Shown in pieces: positions 1 to 8,340 of a stretch of 64,000 nt of DNA (position 1 is the first letter of the stretch; the number at the start of each line of letters is the position of its first letter). Position numbers and translations under genes: made by a program. This DNA is from an uncultured Pseudomonadota bacterium. GTDB taxonomy: Bacteria > Pseudomonadota > Gammaproteobacteria > Ga0077536. Location: contig CAIKBL010000040.1 in assembly GCA_903825645.1 (NCBI GenBank), positions 1 through 64,000 on the forward strand, read 5' to 3'. Under the pieces are notes generated by a model, which did no database searches, was not told the DNA's origin, and saw only the letters and a list, made by a program, of their open reading frames with translations.

Positions 1-168
1 CGCTGTCTTGCCCGCAGACGCCAGATTCAGGCCTTCTGTCACGCGCGCGCGGAGCGTGTAGTCCTGATACGCCGGAATCGCGACCGCCGCCAGAATGCCG
101 ATAATCGCCACCACGATCATCAGCTCGATGAGCGTAAAACCTTTTTGTATTTTCTTCGTCATCATCAT
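1..168 (-). CDS. pilA: Type IV pilin, N-terminal part (cut by window edge)
   Basis: This is the first 56 residues of a type IVa major pilin, the subunit that polymerises into the pilus fibre. The leader [10 protein letters not shown] ends in Gly before FTLIE, which is the PilD cleavage and methylation site; the mature protein would carry Glu5. A hydrophobic helix and the usual [16 protein letters not shown] follow. The start lies in a run of three ATG codons at 168-160, and GAGGAAATGAG just upstream can serve as ribosome binding site. The rest of the gene lies outside the window. It sits downstream of a second, closely similar pilin in the same orientation. The family call is firm. Whether it is the main pilin of the cell cannot be decided here. 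Confidence 0.93.
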   Translation of the reverse strand, partial: MMMTKKIQKGFTLIELMIVVAIIGILAAVAIPAYQDYTLRARVTEGLNLASAGKTA

Positions 169-300
169 TTTCTCATTTCCTCATTTCCAAAGACGTAAGT
201 ATCGCTGTCTATGACATCAGACTCGTCACGCTCGCTCAATGTTAAATCGCGCTAGTGGCAACGCCGGGTCCGCGAGGACCGCTTAGTCTGTTGAGTGTTA

Positions 301-316
301 AGCATAATTGGTGCCA
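301..316 (-). promoter_or_regulatory. Sigma-54 type promoter for the first pilin gene
   Basis: Read on the minus strand the sequence is TGGCACCAATTATGCT. It has the invariant GG of the -24 element and GC of the -12 element separated by exactly 10 bases, and TGGCAC is a full match to the -24 consensus. Transcription would start near 290, giving a leader of about 120 nt before the ATG at 168. PilR, encoded upstream, is a sigma-54 activator, which fits. Confidence 0.65.
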
Positions 317-527
317 ATTTGATCAAGGTGCACGCGGCCTGAATAAGAACAGCGGCAGGAGATCCATAAACTTGAACGCGTGGACGCCATTCGCGGCCGG
401 ATGCCTTCTGGAAATACAGAGGGGACGCGAGAGCGGCTCTATATGTCAGGCCGGACTTGCGGTGAAGCGAGCGGGCATTTTGTGACACCCTGCTCGCAAC
501 TCTATAAGATTCCGCGACACGCAACCA
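317..527. other. Intergenic region between the two pilin genes
   Basis: There is no credible gene here. A 90-codon open frame on the minus strand at 252-524 has no family resemblance and covers the promoter. The region holds two oppositely oriented TGACA/TGTCA motifs, at 444-448 and 483-487, about 130 and 170 bases upstream of the -24 element. That is a plausible distance for PilR activator sites. I found no convincing terminator hairpin after the second pilin gene. Confidence 0.4.
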
Positions 528-977
528 TTAGGCCCGACAAGTCGACGGGCGATACCTGTTAATGACAATGGCTATCGTTGTATTCGTCGAGTTCCACTTA
601 ACGCCGCCGGATAGCGTCGTTGGTGCCAGTAACAGCGTTCCACCCGCAAGGGGGCTACCCGAAGCAGCACTGTAGGTGACGGTGATGGCCCCACCAACGC
701 CTACTGCGACAGACTTAACGGCATTACCGACTCTCGAGGTCGAAGTGGCCATTCCCGCTGAAGCGTTGGTCTTTGGAAGCACCCCGTTCGTTACGAAAGA
801 CTCGGACACCGCCGCCTCGCCCGCAGACGCCAGGTTCCGACCTTCCGTCACGCGCGCACGGAGAGTGTGGTCCTGATACGCCGGAATCGCGACCGCAGCC
901 AAGATGCCGATAATCGCCACCACGATCATCAACTCAATCAGTGTAAAGCCCTGCTGCTTTTTGGTGACTGCCCTCAT
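528..977 (-). CDS. pilA: Type IV major pilin, complete
   Basis: A 149-residue type IVa pilin, the subunit of the pilus used for adhesion, twitching and DNA uptake. The leader [10 protein letters not shown] is followed by [17 protein letters not shown], so PilD would cut after Gly10 and Glu5 of the mature form is present. The variable globular part is rich in Gly, Ser and Thr. The C-terminus ends RYRPSTCRA, matching the usual pilin end, with Cys147. The partner cysteine normally found two residues after the conserved Trp (Trp128) is Ser130 here, so the standard D-loop disulfide cannot form. The start is supported by GGATGAGG about 7 nt upstream. It lies between pilR and the second pilin gene and has its own sigma-54 type promoter. 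Confidence 0.95.
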   Translation of the reverse strand: MRAVTKKQQGFTLIELMIVVAIIGILAAVAIPAYQDHTLRARVTEGRNLASAGEAAVSESFVTNGVLPKTNASAGMATSTSRVGNAVKSVAVGVGGAITVTYSAASGSPLAGGTLLLAPTTLSGGVKWNSTNTTIAIVINRYRPSTCRA

Positions 978-1013
978 CGCAAAACCTCATCCAGGATAGT
1001 CAATTCGGCATAA

Positions 1014-1029
1014 TGCTGTCATCCGGCCA
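1014..1029 (-). promoter_or_regulatory. Sigma-54 type promoter for the complete pilin gene
   Basis: The minus strand reads TGGCCGGATGACAGCA. GG and GC are separated by exactly 10 bases, as sigma-54 requires, although the -12 box is AGCA rather than TTGCA. Transcription would start near 1003, leaving a leader of about 26 nt with a good ribosome binding site before the ATG at 977. TGAC motifs upstream (1143-1147, 1164-1167, 1179-1183) are possible PilR sites. The match is weaker than that of the other pilin gene. Confidence 0.5.
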
Positions 1030-1180
1030 ATGAATGCGACGTTAAACATTGTTGGGACTTCCGCGGGCGGTGGTGAGCGCGGGCGAAAACGCCATGAGCC
1101 GTAAGACCGTCCTTGGGGTTTGGGCCAGATAGTGCCCTAGAATGTCACATTGCGACGTGGAAAGTCACGTCAGGAAGGTG

Positions 1181-2509
1181 TCAGTCGATGCCGAGTTTCT
1201 CCAATCGATAACGCAAAGCCCGGAAGCTGATGCCGAGAAGCTTGGCCGCTTGCGTCCGGTTCCAGCGCGTTTTCTCCAGCGCATCCATAATGCGCCTGCG
1301 CTCCACGTCGTCGAGATAAACCTGCAGATCCGTCGTCTCCGCGAGCCCGCCCAGATCCTCCGCTGTCGGCGCCCCAAGGTCATCGGGTAGACAAAGGTCT
1401 ATCGGGCTGATGATCTCTCCGGAACACAGCGTCACCGCACGCTCCAGAATGTTCTCGAGCTCCCGGACATTACCCGGGAAGGGGTATCGAGAAAGTGCCT
1501 CTTGGGCTTCCGGTGATAACTCAAAATTACGCCCGTCCAGCGCCCGCTGTGCCAAATGATGCGCCGCAATCATCAGGATGTCCCCATCGCGTTCACGTAG
1601 AGGGGGGACTTTGATTTCAATGACATTAATGCGGTAGTAGAGATCTTGGCGGAAGGTACCCGCATCCACCATGGCCACGAGCGGTTGGTGCGCTGCCGAC
1701 AGGATTCTACAATCCGTCGCTTCTTCATGTTGTGCGCCAACGCTGCGAACCCGTTTTTCCTGGATAGCGCGCAGTAACTTCACCTGCATTTGCAGCGGAA
1801 GATCGGCGACTTCGTCCAGAAAAAGGGTCCCGCCTCGGGCGGCCTGAAACAAGCCGGGCTTATCCGTCATAGCACCGGTGAAACTGCCTTTCAGGTGACC
1901 AAACAGTTCACTTTCGATAAGTCCGTGCGGAATCGCACCGCAGTTCACCGCGACAAAAGGCTGCGCGGCACGAGGGCCCTGTCCATGGATAAGACGGGCG
2001 ACGAGCTCCTTACCAGTCCCCGATTCTCCGCTGATATAGGCGGGAGCCTGACTGCGGGCAACTTTCGCAATGGTCGCATGCAATCGTCGAATCGGCTCCG
2101 AACGACCGATCAACTGGCGAGAGGGTGCGCTCGCCGGGACAGGGGCACTCAATTTGAGCGCCTGGGCAACCAACTGGCGCAGATCGTTGAGTTCAACCGG
2201 CTTGTTCACGAAATCGAAAGCCCCTGCCTTAAGGGCGTGAATCGCCGACTCCATATTCCCATGGGCGGTGATCATGGCGACCGGGATCTGTGGGTGATGC
2301 TGCTGAATGTAGGTGATCAGGTCGAGCCCGTTACCATCCGGCAAACGCATGTCAGTCAAACACAAATCAAATCGCTCCGTCGCTAACGCCTCCCTGGCCG
2401 CGCGGAGACTAGCAGCCGGAACACAATCAATGGCCATTCTCCCCAGCGTGATGGCGATCAACTCGCGGATCGCGGGCTCGTCATCCACGATAAGTGCCTG
2501 ATAAGTCAT
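1181..2509 (-). CDS. pilR: Sigma-54 dependent response regulator PilR
   Basis: A 442-residue response regulator that activates pilin transcription with sigma-54 RNA polymerase. It has an N-terminal receiver domain with phospho-acceptor Asp53 (LTDMRLPDG). A central AAA+ domain follows, with Walker A GESGTGKE, the sigma-54 contact loop GSFTGA and a Walker B region GGTLFLDEVADLP. GSFTGA in place of GAFTGA is, to my recollection, typical of PilR. The C-terminus has a Fis-type helix-turn-helix (NRTQAAKLLGISFRALRYRL). Its start lies 7 nt after the pilS stop, so the two are probably cotranscribed. The pilin genes with sigma-54 type promoters lie immediately downstream, which supports PilR over NtrC-like alternatives. 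Confidence 0.95.
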   Translation of the reverse strand: MTYQALIVDDEPAIRELIAITLGRMAIDCVPAASLRAAREALATERFDLCLTDMRLPDGNGLDLITYIQQHHPQIPVAMITAHGNMESAIHALKAGAFDFVNKPVELNDLRQLVAQALKLSAPVPASAPSRQLIGRSEPIRRLHATIAKVARSQAPAYISGESGTGKELVARLIHGQGPRAAQPFVAVNCGAIPHGLIESELFGHLKGSFTGAMTDKPGLFQAARGGTLFLDEVADLPLQMQVKLLRAIQEKRVRSVGAQHEEATDCRILSAAHQPLVAMVDAGTFRQDLYYRINVIEIKVPPLRERDGDILMIAAHHLAQRALDGRNFELSPEAQEALSRYPFPGNVRELENILERAVTLCSGEIISPIDLCLPDDLGAPTAEDLGGLAETTDLQVYLDDVERRRIMDALEKTRWNRTQAAKLLGISFRALRYRLEKLGID

Positions 2510-2516
2510 GCGGGCT

Positions 2517-4169
2517 TCATGCGCTCAATTGCTGTCGGTGCGGGTGGGCAAACAGGATTCTGAAGCGACATCCTGTGTCATCGTGACTATGCAATGTTAG
2601 CGCGGCTTGATTGCCCTCGCAGAGCTCCCGCGCGATATACAGACCGAGACCGGTACCGGTCGGTTCAGCTGTAAAAAAAGGCTCGAAAATCTGTGCCGCC
2701 ACATCGTCGGTCATGCCCGGCCCAGTATCAATAATGTCGATAAAAGCCCTCCCTGTGGGCCGCTGGACACCGAACACGAATCTTAGTCGGGGCGCCTTGA
2801 CGCTATAACGAAGTCCGTTCTCACACAGATTCCATAACACTTGATGAAGCTGACTTTGATCCATACGCACCACGAGGTCCAACGCCAGCCATTCGCAGAG
2901 AATTGAACTCGGTTGGAGATCATGGCGCTCGCAGAGCTCTGCCTGGAACTTATCGAACCACTCGCGGAGGGCAAACGACTCACTCACCGCGATTTCCCGA
3001 CGTCCGATCATCATGACATTCTTCACAATTTCATTCACGCGCCGGGCGTGTTCCACGACGATTTGTGCCAACCGCGCATCGCCCTGGCCAAGCGCTGAAG
3101 ATTCGGCAAGAAGCTGTGCCGCATGGCTGATGGCGCTCAGGGGATTACGAATTTCATGCGCAATGCTGGCAGTCAAGCGACCCAGTGAGGCTAACTTTAT
3201 CTGCTGCGCACGCTGTTGCGTTTCGGCTGAATCTTCAACAAAGGCAAGCGTATCACCCGCGGCGCCGTGCCCAAGTTGGGTAAAAGACACCAGCACTTCC
3301 TGACTATCTTTCAACCTGAGCGGGGTCTTACGGTTCTCACCAAGACGCCGCCAGTCGTCGTAAGCGTGACGAAGGGGTTGATCAAGGAGCGCGAGGGTCT
3401 CGCCGGTTACGCCGAGAAGGCGACGTGCAGATTCGTTCAGCATGACGACCGAGAGGTCTGCATCAAGCACCACGATCCCCGAACGCATCCTCTGCACGAT
3501 ATGCTCGTTCAGACGCGAGAGCTGTTCGAGCTCCGCCGCCTGTTCCAGGGCGAGCGCCTCGCTTCGTCTGATTTTCTCTGACAAGGTGGACGCGAGAATC
3601 GCCGTGGCAAAAATTGCCGCCCCCAACAGTCCGGCAGAGGTATAACTAACCGTCGCATAGCCGGAATAAAGGCTGCCTAGCAAGGTCTCAACAAGCACGG
3701 CGAGGGTCGCGAGCGCCGCGAAGGCCACCGCCGAGCGCCAAGAGGCCACCAGGCACGCGCCCGCAATCGCAACCAGCAGCAAAATGCCGAAGCCACCGGC
3801 TGCGCCTCCACTCGCGTGCATAAACAAAACAAGCGCAGCGATATCGATAAGAACCTGCACATTCCGCATCGTGTACAGGGATAAAGTCCGCTGCTCAATC
3901 AATATTTGCAACGATATTGCAATAAAAAAGTACGCGCCCGCCGACCACGTTAAAAGGTGCTGATCCACTTGGACAAAGACTTGAGGTAACCGGCTTGTTA
4001 CGCTCAGCACCGCAAACAGTCCGGCGATGACAAGTCGGTACATGCTGAATAACCGAAGCGCCGTCCAAACGATATCCGGCGACACTACCGGCGTATCTGT
4101 CCGCAAGGAGGACGGCGTGGACTCTGCCACTTCAGCGATGCTGGTGGTGAGCACAGACGGGCGCGTCAT
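2517..4169 (-). CDS. pilS: Sensor histidine kinase PilS
   Basis: A membrane sensor kinase of about 550 residues, the partner of PilR. The N-terminal half is a multi-helix membrane sensor. A PAS-like segment follows, then the HisKA phospho-acceptor box around SIAHEIRNPLSAISHAA. The ATP-binding domain shows an N box (LWNLCENGLRYS), a G1 box (DTGPGMT) and a G2 box (GTGLGLYIARELC). I chose ATG 4169 because GGCGAG lies about 6 nt upstream. The upstream ATG at 4187 has AGG directly against the codon. Either start overlaps the 3-prime end of the small gene before it. The pilS-pilR-pilA order matches Pseudomonas. Confidence 0.93.
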   Translation of the reverse strand: MTRPSVLTTSIAEVAESTPSSLRTDTPVVSPDIVWTALRLFSMYRLVIAGLFAVLSVTSRLPQVFVQVDQHLLTWSAGAYFFIAISLQILIEQRTLSLYTMRNVQVLIDIAALVLFMHASGGAAGGFGILLLVAIAGACLVASWRSAVAFAALATLAVLVETLLGSLYSGYATVSYTSAGLLGAAIFATAILASTLSEKIRRSEALALEQAAELEQLSRLNEHIVQRMRSGIVVLDADLSVVMLNESARRLLGVTGETLALLDQPLRHAYDDWRRLGENRKTPLRLKDSQEVLVSFTQLGHGAAGDTLAFVEDSAETQQRAQQIKLASLGRLTASIAHEIRNPLSAISHAAQLLAESSALGQGDARLAQIVVEHARRVNEIVKNVMMIGRREIAVSESFALREWFDKFQAELCERHDLQPSSILCEWLALDLVVRMDQSQLHQVLWNLCENGLRYSVKAPRLRFVFGVQRPTGRAFIDIIDTGPGMTDDVAAQIFEPFFTAEPTGTGLGLYIARELCEGNQAALTLHSHDDTGCRFRILFAHPHRQQLSA

Positions 4170-4338
4170 CAGAATCTCGCCGAGCATCCTTTAACGGGAG
4201 ATGAACCCCACAGCTGGCACACCGAACCAGACGGTCCTGCACGCCGGCGCGTGGCACACGCGTCCGCCGGACCCCGCGGTAAAGGCGGAATGCAAACCAC
4301 ACAATTGCAACGATGGCCAACAGCCGGACAATCCCCAT
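4132..4338 (-). CDS. Small membrane protein with zinc ribbon, PP0621 family
   Basis: A 68-residue protein with one N-terminal transmembrane helix (MGIVRLLAIVAIVWFAFRLY), a basic stretch, and a half zinc-ribbon CASCGVHLP followed by CAHHQH near the end. This is the pattern of the PP0621 family, whose genes often sit just before pilS. The function is unknown. AGGA lies about 9 nt before the ATG. Its 3-prime end overlaps the start of pilS, which suggests translational coupling. The family is recalled from the motif and the neighbourhood, and the call is fairly secure despite the small size. Confidence 0.8.
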   Translation of the reverse strand: MGIVRLLAIVAIVWFAFRLYRGVRRTRVPRAGVQDRLVRCASCGVHLPLKDARRDSDDAPVCAHHQHR

Positions 4339-4376
4339 CTTGGTGGTTCCTGTGCTCTGCGATGATCAAGCTGACG

Positions 4377-4405
4377 TTCAATCCCGACGAGCTATCCGAT
4401 ATAGT
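4377..4405 (+). promoter_or_regulatory. Possible sigma-70 promoter for sucCD
   Basis: TTCAAT, 17 bases, then TATAGT. The -10 matches 5 of 6 consensus positions and the -35 only 3 of 6. It is the best candidate I see in the 243-base gap before sucC, and it would give a leader of about 170 nt. Open frames in this gap look like chance. Confidence 0.35.
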
Positions 4406-4581
4406 GCCCGCCGGTCCTCCGTGCCGCGACGCCGTGCCTACCAGGTTTTACGGCCACCGTCCGACGAGACCCTATATTCGCCACTCTTCGACGCCTGGAC
4501 AAGTCATGGGCAGGATGTCGAGCGCCAACCGGCGGTGGCCTTTGCGGGCATTTATGATGATTTTGCCGAGGGAGTGTTCTG

Positions 4582-5748
4582 ATGAATCTGCATGAATATC
4601 AGGCGAAACGCCTGTTCGCGGACTATGGACTGCCCGTGTTACCGGGGAAGCCCGCCACCACAGTCGATGAAGCGGTCACTAACGCAACTGCGTTGGGTGG
4701 CACAGCATGGCTGGTCAAGGCGCAAGTGCATGCGGGCGGCCGCGGTAAGGCCGGGGGGGTCAAGTTCGTCAAAAGCCTAGATGAAGTCAGAGCCGCTGCC
4801 AAAGCGCTGCTCGGGACACAGCTGGTGACCCACCAATCAGGCCCGGGCGGACAGCCGGTACACTGTGTGCTCATCGATACGGCCGCACAAATCGCCCATG
4901 AGCTCTATTTGAGCGCAGTCGTCGATCGCGCATCCAAGCGCATCACCTTCATGGCCTCTCGCGCCGGCGGCATGGATATAGAGGAAGTCGCTGCCACCAC
5001 GCCTGAGAAGATTTTTACCGTTCAGGTGGAACCTGTCTTGGGCCTACAGGATTACCAGACCCGGCGGCTTGGGTTTGCGCTAGAGCTCGATGAAGCTCAG
5101 CGCAAACAGTTGACCGTCATCCTGAAGGGCTTGTATCGGCTATTCATCGACAAAGATCTGAGTCTCGTCGAAATCAATCCCCTGGCAATCCTGACCGATG
5201 GCAGCTTGGCGGCGCTTGATGGGAAAATAAATTTGGATGACAACGCGCTCTACCGTCAGTCGATAGCAGACTGGCGTGATCCGACCCAAGAAGATGAAAA
5301 AGAACGGCGTGCCAAAGAATTCGATCTTAATTACGTCACGCTGGACGGCAATATCGCCTGTATGGTCAACGGTGCGGGGCTTGCCATGGCCACCATGGAT
5401 ATCGTGAAGCTGTCCGGTGGAGAGCCCGCGAATTTCCTCGACGTTGGCGGTGGTACAACGGCCGCGCGTGTTGCCGAGGCGTTCAAGATTATCTGCTCCG
5501 ATCCCAACGTAAAAGCGATCCTTGTCAATATCTTTGGTGGGATCGTGCGCTGTGATCTGATCGCCACCGGCATCATCACTGCGGTCAAGGAAGTGGGCGT
5601 CAGCGTCCCTATCGTGGTGCGCCTGGAAGGAACCAATGTCGACGAAGGCAAGCAAATGTTGGCCGAGAGCGGGCTTGCGATAACCAGCGCCGAAGACCTC
5701 GGGGACGCCGCCCTAAAAGTCGTGCGCGCAGCGGGAGGAGCAAAGTAA
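4582..5748 (+). CDS. sucC: Succinyl-CoA synthetase beta subunit
   Basis: The ADP-forming beta subunit of succinyl-CoA synthetase, which makes ATP (or GTP) from succinyl-CoA in the citric acid cycle. At 388 residues it is the normal length. It opens with [19 protein letters not shown], the start of the ATP-grasp domain, with [15 protein letters not shown] in the nucleotide-binding region. The CoA-ligase-like C-terminal domain contains [11 protein letters not shown] and [20 protein letters not shown] precedes the ATG. The stop codon shares one base with the sucD start (TAATG), so the two subunits are coupled. Confidence 0.98.
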   Translation: MNLHEYQAKRLFADYGLPVLPGKPATTVDEAVTNATALGGTAWLVKAQVHAGGRGKAGGVKFVKSLDEVRAAAKALLGTQLVTHQSGPGGQPVHCVLIDTAAQIAHELYLSAVVDRASKRITFMASRAGGMDIEEVAATTPEKIFTVQVEPVLGLQDYQTRRLGFALELDEAQRKQLTVILKGLYRLFIDKDLSLVEINPLAILTDGSLAALDGKINLDDNALYRQSIADWRDPTQEDEKERRAKEFDLNYVTLDGNIACMVNGAGLAMATMDIVKLSGGEPANFLDVGGGTTAARVAEAFKIICSDPNVKAILVNIFGGIVRCDLIATGIITAVKEVGVSVPIVVRLEGTNVDEGKQMLAESGLAITSAEDLGDAALKVVRAAGGAK

Positions 5749-6623
5749 TGTCGATTCTTGTCAACAAAAATACCCGAGTTCTTGTGCAAGGCTTCACGGG
5801 TAAGCAGGGCACTTTCCACGCCGAACAAGCCATCGCATATGGCACCCAGCTGGTAGGCGGCGTTACGCCGGGGCGCGGCGGGAGCAAACATCTCGATCGT
5901 CCTGTATTTGACACCGTCCACGCGGCGGTCAGGGCAACGGGCGCCAATGCCAGCATGATTTTCGTGCCACCGCCCTTTGCGGCAGACGCGATCGCCGAAG
6001 CTGTCGACGGCGGAGTTGAGATCATCGCTTGCATCACCGAGGGGATCCCGGTGCTCGACATGCTGCGCGTGAAGGCAATGCTCGCCAATTACCCCGACAT
6101 CTATCTGATCGGCCCGAATTGTCCGGGGCTCATTACGCCAGGAGAGTGCAAGATGGGGATCATGCCCGCGGCCATCCATACGCCCGGGAAAATTGGTATC
6201 GTGTCACGCTCCGGCACGCTGACCTATGAAGCCGTCCATCAAACTTCGCGGGCGGGATTGGGACAAAGTACCTGCGTCGGAATCGGTGGCGATCCCATCC
6301 AAGGGATGAATTTCATCGATTGCCTGCGCTTGTTTGAGCAGGATCCTCAGACCGAAGGCATCATCATGGTCGGAGAAATCGGCGGCTCTGCAGAAGAGGA
6401 AGCGGCCGAGTTCATCGCGAAATATGTCAGCAAGCCGGTTGTCGGCTATATCGCCGGAGTCACCGCCCCGCCTGGCAAACGGATGGGGCATGCGGGCGCT
6501 ATCATTGCGGGTGGCAAGGGCACGGCTGATGATAAGTATGCCGCACTGGAGAAAGCCGGTGTCCATACCGTGCGGTCACCGGCGGAGCTCGGCATCACCA
6601 TGCAACGCGTCATGGGGCGTTAA
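5748..6623 (+). CDS. sucD: Succinyl-CoA synthetase alpha subunit
   Basis: The alpha subunit, which binds CoA and carries the phosphohistidine intermediate. At 291 residues it is standard. The N-terminus [24 protein letters not shown] gives the CoA-binding Rossmann fold. [17 protein letters not shown] near residue 245 contains the active-site histidine. It is coupled to sucC by the TAATG overlap. The 2-oxoglutarate dehydrogenase genes often found next to sucCD are not in this window. Confidence 0.98.
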   Translation: MSILVNKNTRVLVQGFTGKQGTFHAEQAIAYGTQLVGGVTPGRGGSKHLDRPVFDTVHAAVRATGANASMIFVPPPFAADAIAEAVDGGVEIIACITEGIPVLDMLRVKAMLANYPDIYLIGPNCPGLITPGECKMGIMPAAIHTPGKIGIVSRSGTLTYEAVHQTSRAGLGQSTCVGIGGDPIQGMNFIDCLRLFEQDPQTEGIIMVGEIGGSAEEEAAEFIAKYVSKPVVGYIAGVTAPPGKRMGHAGAIIAGGKGTADDKYAALEKAGVHTVRSPAELGITMQRVMGR

Positions 6624-6660
6624 GGCGCCCTTCTCCTTCATCGTATCCGGACGCTGAATA

Positions 6661-8301
6661 ATGCCAGAAGCGCCGCTGCGGATAGTCCTTGCGCAGCTCA
6701 ATTTCTGCGTTGGGGACATCGCGGGAAATACCGCCAAAATCATCGCCGCGTCGGTAAAGGCACGCGATGAATTCGCAGCAGATCTCGTGGCATTTCCGGA
6801 ACTGTGCGTCACTGGCTACCCACCGGAGGATTTATTGTTCAGGCCAGGCCTGCATCGTCGAGTAGCGCAGGCACTTGATGAAATTCGGGCCGCCAGCCAC
6901 CGCATACACATTGTCGTCGGCCATCCCGAGCCCTCCCCCGCCGGTCTCTACAACAGCGTGAGCGTATTTGCCGACGGTGCGCTCCTCACGACGTATCGAA
7001 AGCAACGCCTGCCCAATTACGCCGTTTTCGATGAGAAGCGTTATTTCATACCCGGAGACACCCCGCGGATCCTCGCGCTGAAGGGTTTCAAGATAGGACT
7101 GAGTATCTGTGAGGATATCTGGGATCCGGTGACGGCTCTGGCGTGTCGTACGGCCCAAGCCGATTTCATCCTCAACTTGAATGCGTCCCCTTACAGCCTA
7201 CATAAACGCCAGGATCGCTTGTGCGCCCTTGAAGCCGCGCAACGGGCGAGTGGGCTACCCATTGTCTATCTCAATCTCGTCGGTGGACAGGATGAGCTCG
7301 TATTCGATGGCGGCTCTCTCGTGTTTGACGCCAAGGGCGTGGCCACGCTCGTAGGACCAGAGTTTGCAGAGCAGATGATCCCCGTCGAAGTGACGCGCAA
7401 GGCCGATGAGCTGGTCCTTAAGGTGCAATCCATCACGCCGAGCGATCTGGAGGACAATATTTATCGGGCGCTCGTCATGGGCGTCCGCGATTACGTTCAC
7501 AAAAATCGGTTCAAGGGCGCTGTGCTCGGCCTCTCAGGGGGAATAGACTCGGCACTCACGCTCGCTATCGCGGTAGATGCGCTGGGCGCAGGCAATGTTG
7601 CAGCCGTTTCAATGCCTTCCCAATATACGGCTGACATGAGCATTGATGACGCGCTGGCGCAGGCGCGGCGCATGGGATGTCAATGCGATGTTGTGCCGAT
7701 TGAGGGCCCCTTTGCTGCTTTCAATGAAGCGCTGGAGCCGATATTCCGCCAGCATGTCGCAGATGTTACCGAAGAAAATCTGCAGGCCCGCTGCCGTGGC
7801 GTGATCCTGATGGCTATTTCCAACAAAACTGGCCGCATCGTCCTCACAACCGGCAACAAAAGCGAGATGGCGGTCGGCTATGCCACCTTGTATGGGGATA
7901 TGGCCGGTGGCTTCGCCCCACTCAAGGACTGCCCCAAGATGATGGTCTACCGTTTGGCGGAATGGCGTAACCGAGCGGAAGAAGTCATCCCGCGACGGGT
8001 AATTGAGCGCGCGCCGAGTGCCGAACTACGACCCGATCAAAAAGACTCGGACAGCCTCCCGCCCTACGACGTTCTCGATCCCATTCTTGAGCTGTACATC
8101 GAGCAAGATAAGACTCCGCAGGAAATCACCGCCCGCGGCTTTGATGAAGCCTCGGTTAGGCGCGTGGTTGGCCTAGTTGACCGTAACGAATATAAACGTC
8201 GTCAGGCAGCACCGGGGGTCAGAATTAGCCAGCGCGCCTTCGGTCGCGATCGGCGTTTTCCGATCACCTCCCGCTACTCCGAGCAGGACGGTCTACCCTG
8301 A
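6661..8301 (+). CDS. nadE: Glutamine-dependent NAD+ synthetase
   Basis: Makes NAD+ from deamido-NAD+ using glutamine as the ammonia donor. At 546 residues it has the two-domain form. An N-terminal nitrilase-type glutaminase carries the Glu-Lys-Cys triad in FPELCVTGYPPEDLL, TYRKQRLPNY and LSICEDIWDP. A C-terminal NAD synthase domain has the PP-loop GLSGGIDSALTLA near residue 290 and TTGNKSEMAVGY. The start is 37 nt after sucD with no strong ribosome binding site, so it may be the last gene of a sucCD-nadE transcript. Confidence 0.97.
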   Translation: MPEAPLRIVLAQLNFCVGDIAGNTAKIIAASVKARDEFAADLVAFPELCVTGYPPEDLLFRPGLHRRVAQALDEIRAASHRIHIVVGHPEPSPAGLYNSVSVFADGALLTTYRKQRLPNYAVFDEKRYFIPGDTPRILALKGFKIGLSICEDIWDPVTALACRTAQADFILNLNASPYSLHKRQDRLCALEAAQRASGLPIVYLNLVGGQDELVFDGGSLVFDAKGVATLVGPEFAEQMIPVEVTRKADELVLKVQSITPSDLEDNIYRALVMGVRDYVHKNRFKGAVLGLSGGIDSALTLAIAVDALGAGNVAAVSMPSQYTADMSIDDALAQARRMGCQCDVVPIEGPFAAFNEALEPIFRQHVADVTEENLQARCRGVILMAISNKTGRIVLTTGNKSEMAVGYATLYGDMAGGFAPLKDCPKMMVYRLAEWRNRAEEVIPRRVIERAPSAELRPDQKDSDSLPPYDVLDPILELYIEQDKTPQEITARGFDEASVRRVVGLVDRNEYKRRQAAPGVRISQRAFGRDRRFPITSRYSEQDGLP

Positions 8302-8340
8302 GGAGAAAGGGGACGCTCGGCCCCGCTCAGGCGTTTATTT
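8297..8340. terminator. Hairpin between convergent nadE and bamD
   Basis: CCTGAG at 8297-8302 pairs with CTCAGG at 8326-8331. An inner GGGG/CCCC stem (8309-8312 with 8321-8324) lies inside, and TTTATTT follows. This fits an intrinsic terminator for nadE, and the hairpin could also serve bamD, which ends at 8335. The internal loop is asymmetric, so the confidence is moderate. Confidence 0.45.

Larger units (their letters stand above)
10..955. repeat. Direct repeat of the pilin 5-prime coding region
   Basis: Bases 10-146 and 819-955 align without gaps at an offset of 809 bases and are mostly identical. They encode the leader, the transmembrane helix and the first part of the alpha-helical spine of the two tandem pilins. 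Such paralogous blocks can recombine, deleting or converting one copy. Confidence 0.8.

Noticed and set aside
258-271. Second GG-N10-GC (sigma-54 like) site in the leader of the first pilin
   Set aside because: The -24 element (CGGACCC) is poor compared with TGGCAC at 316. It probably lies inside the leader by chance.
252-524. 90-codon open frame on the minus strand between the pilin genes
   Set aside because: No family likeness, no good ribosome binding site, and it covers the sigma-54 type promoter of the pilin.
4313-4582. Open frames in the gap before sucC
   Set aside because: Overlapping frames with low-complexity, unrecognisable proteins. The region is better read as promoter and leader.
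5331-6179. Long antisense open frame (282 codons) opposite sucC and sucD
   Set aside because: It crosses two well-defined genes and has no recognisable domain. Long antisense frames are common at this GC content.
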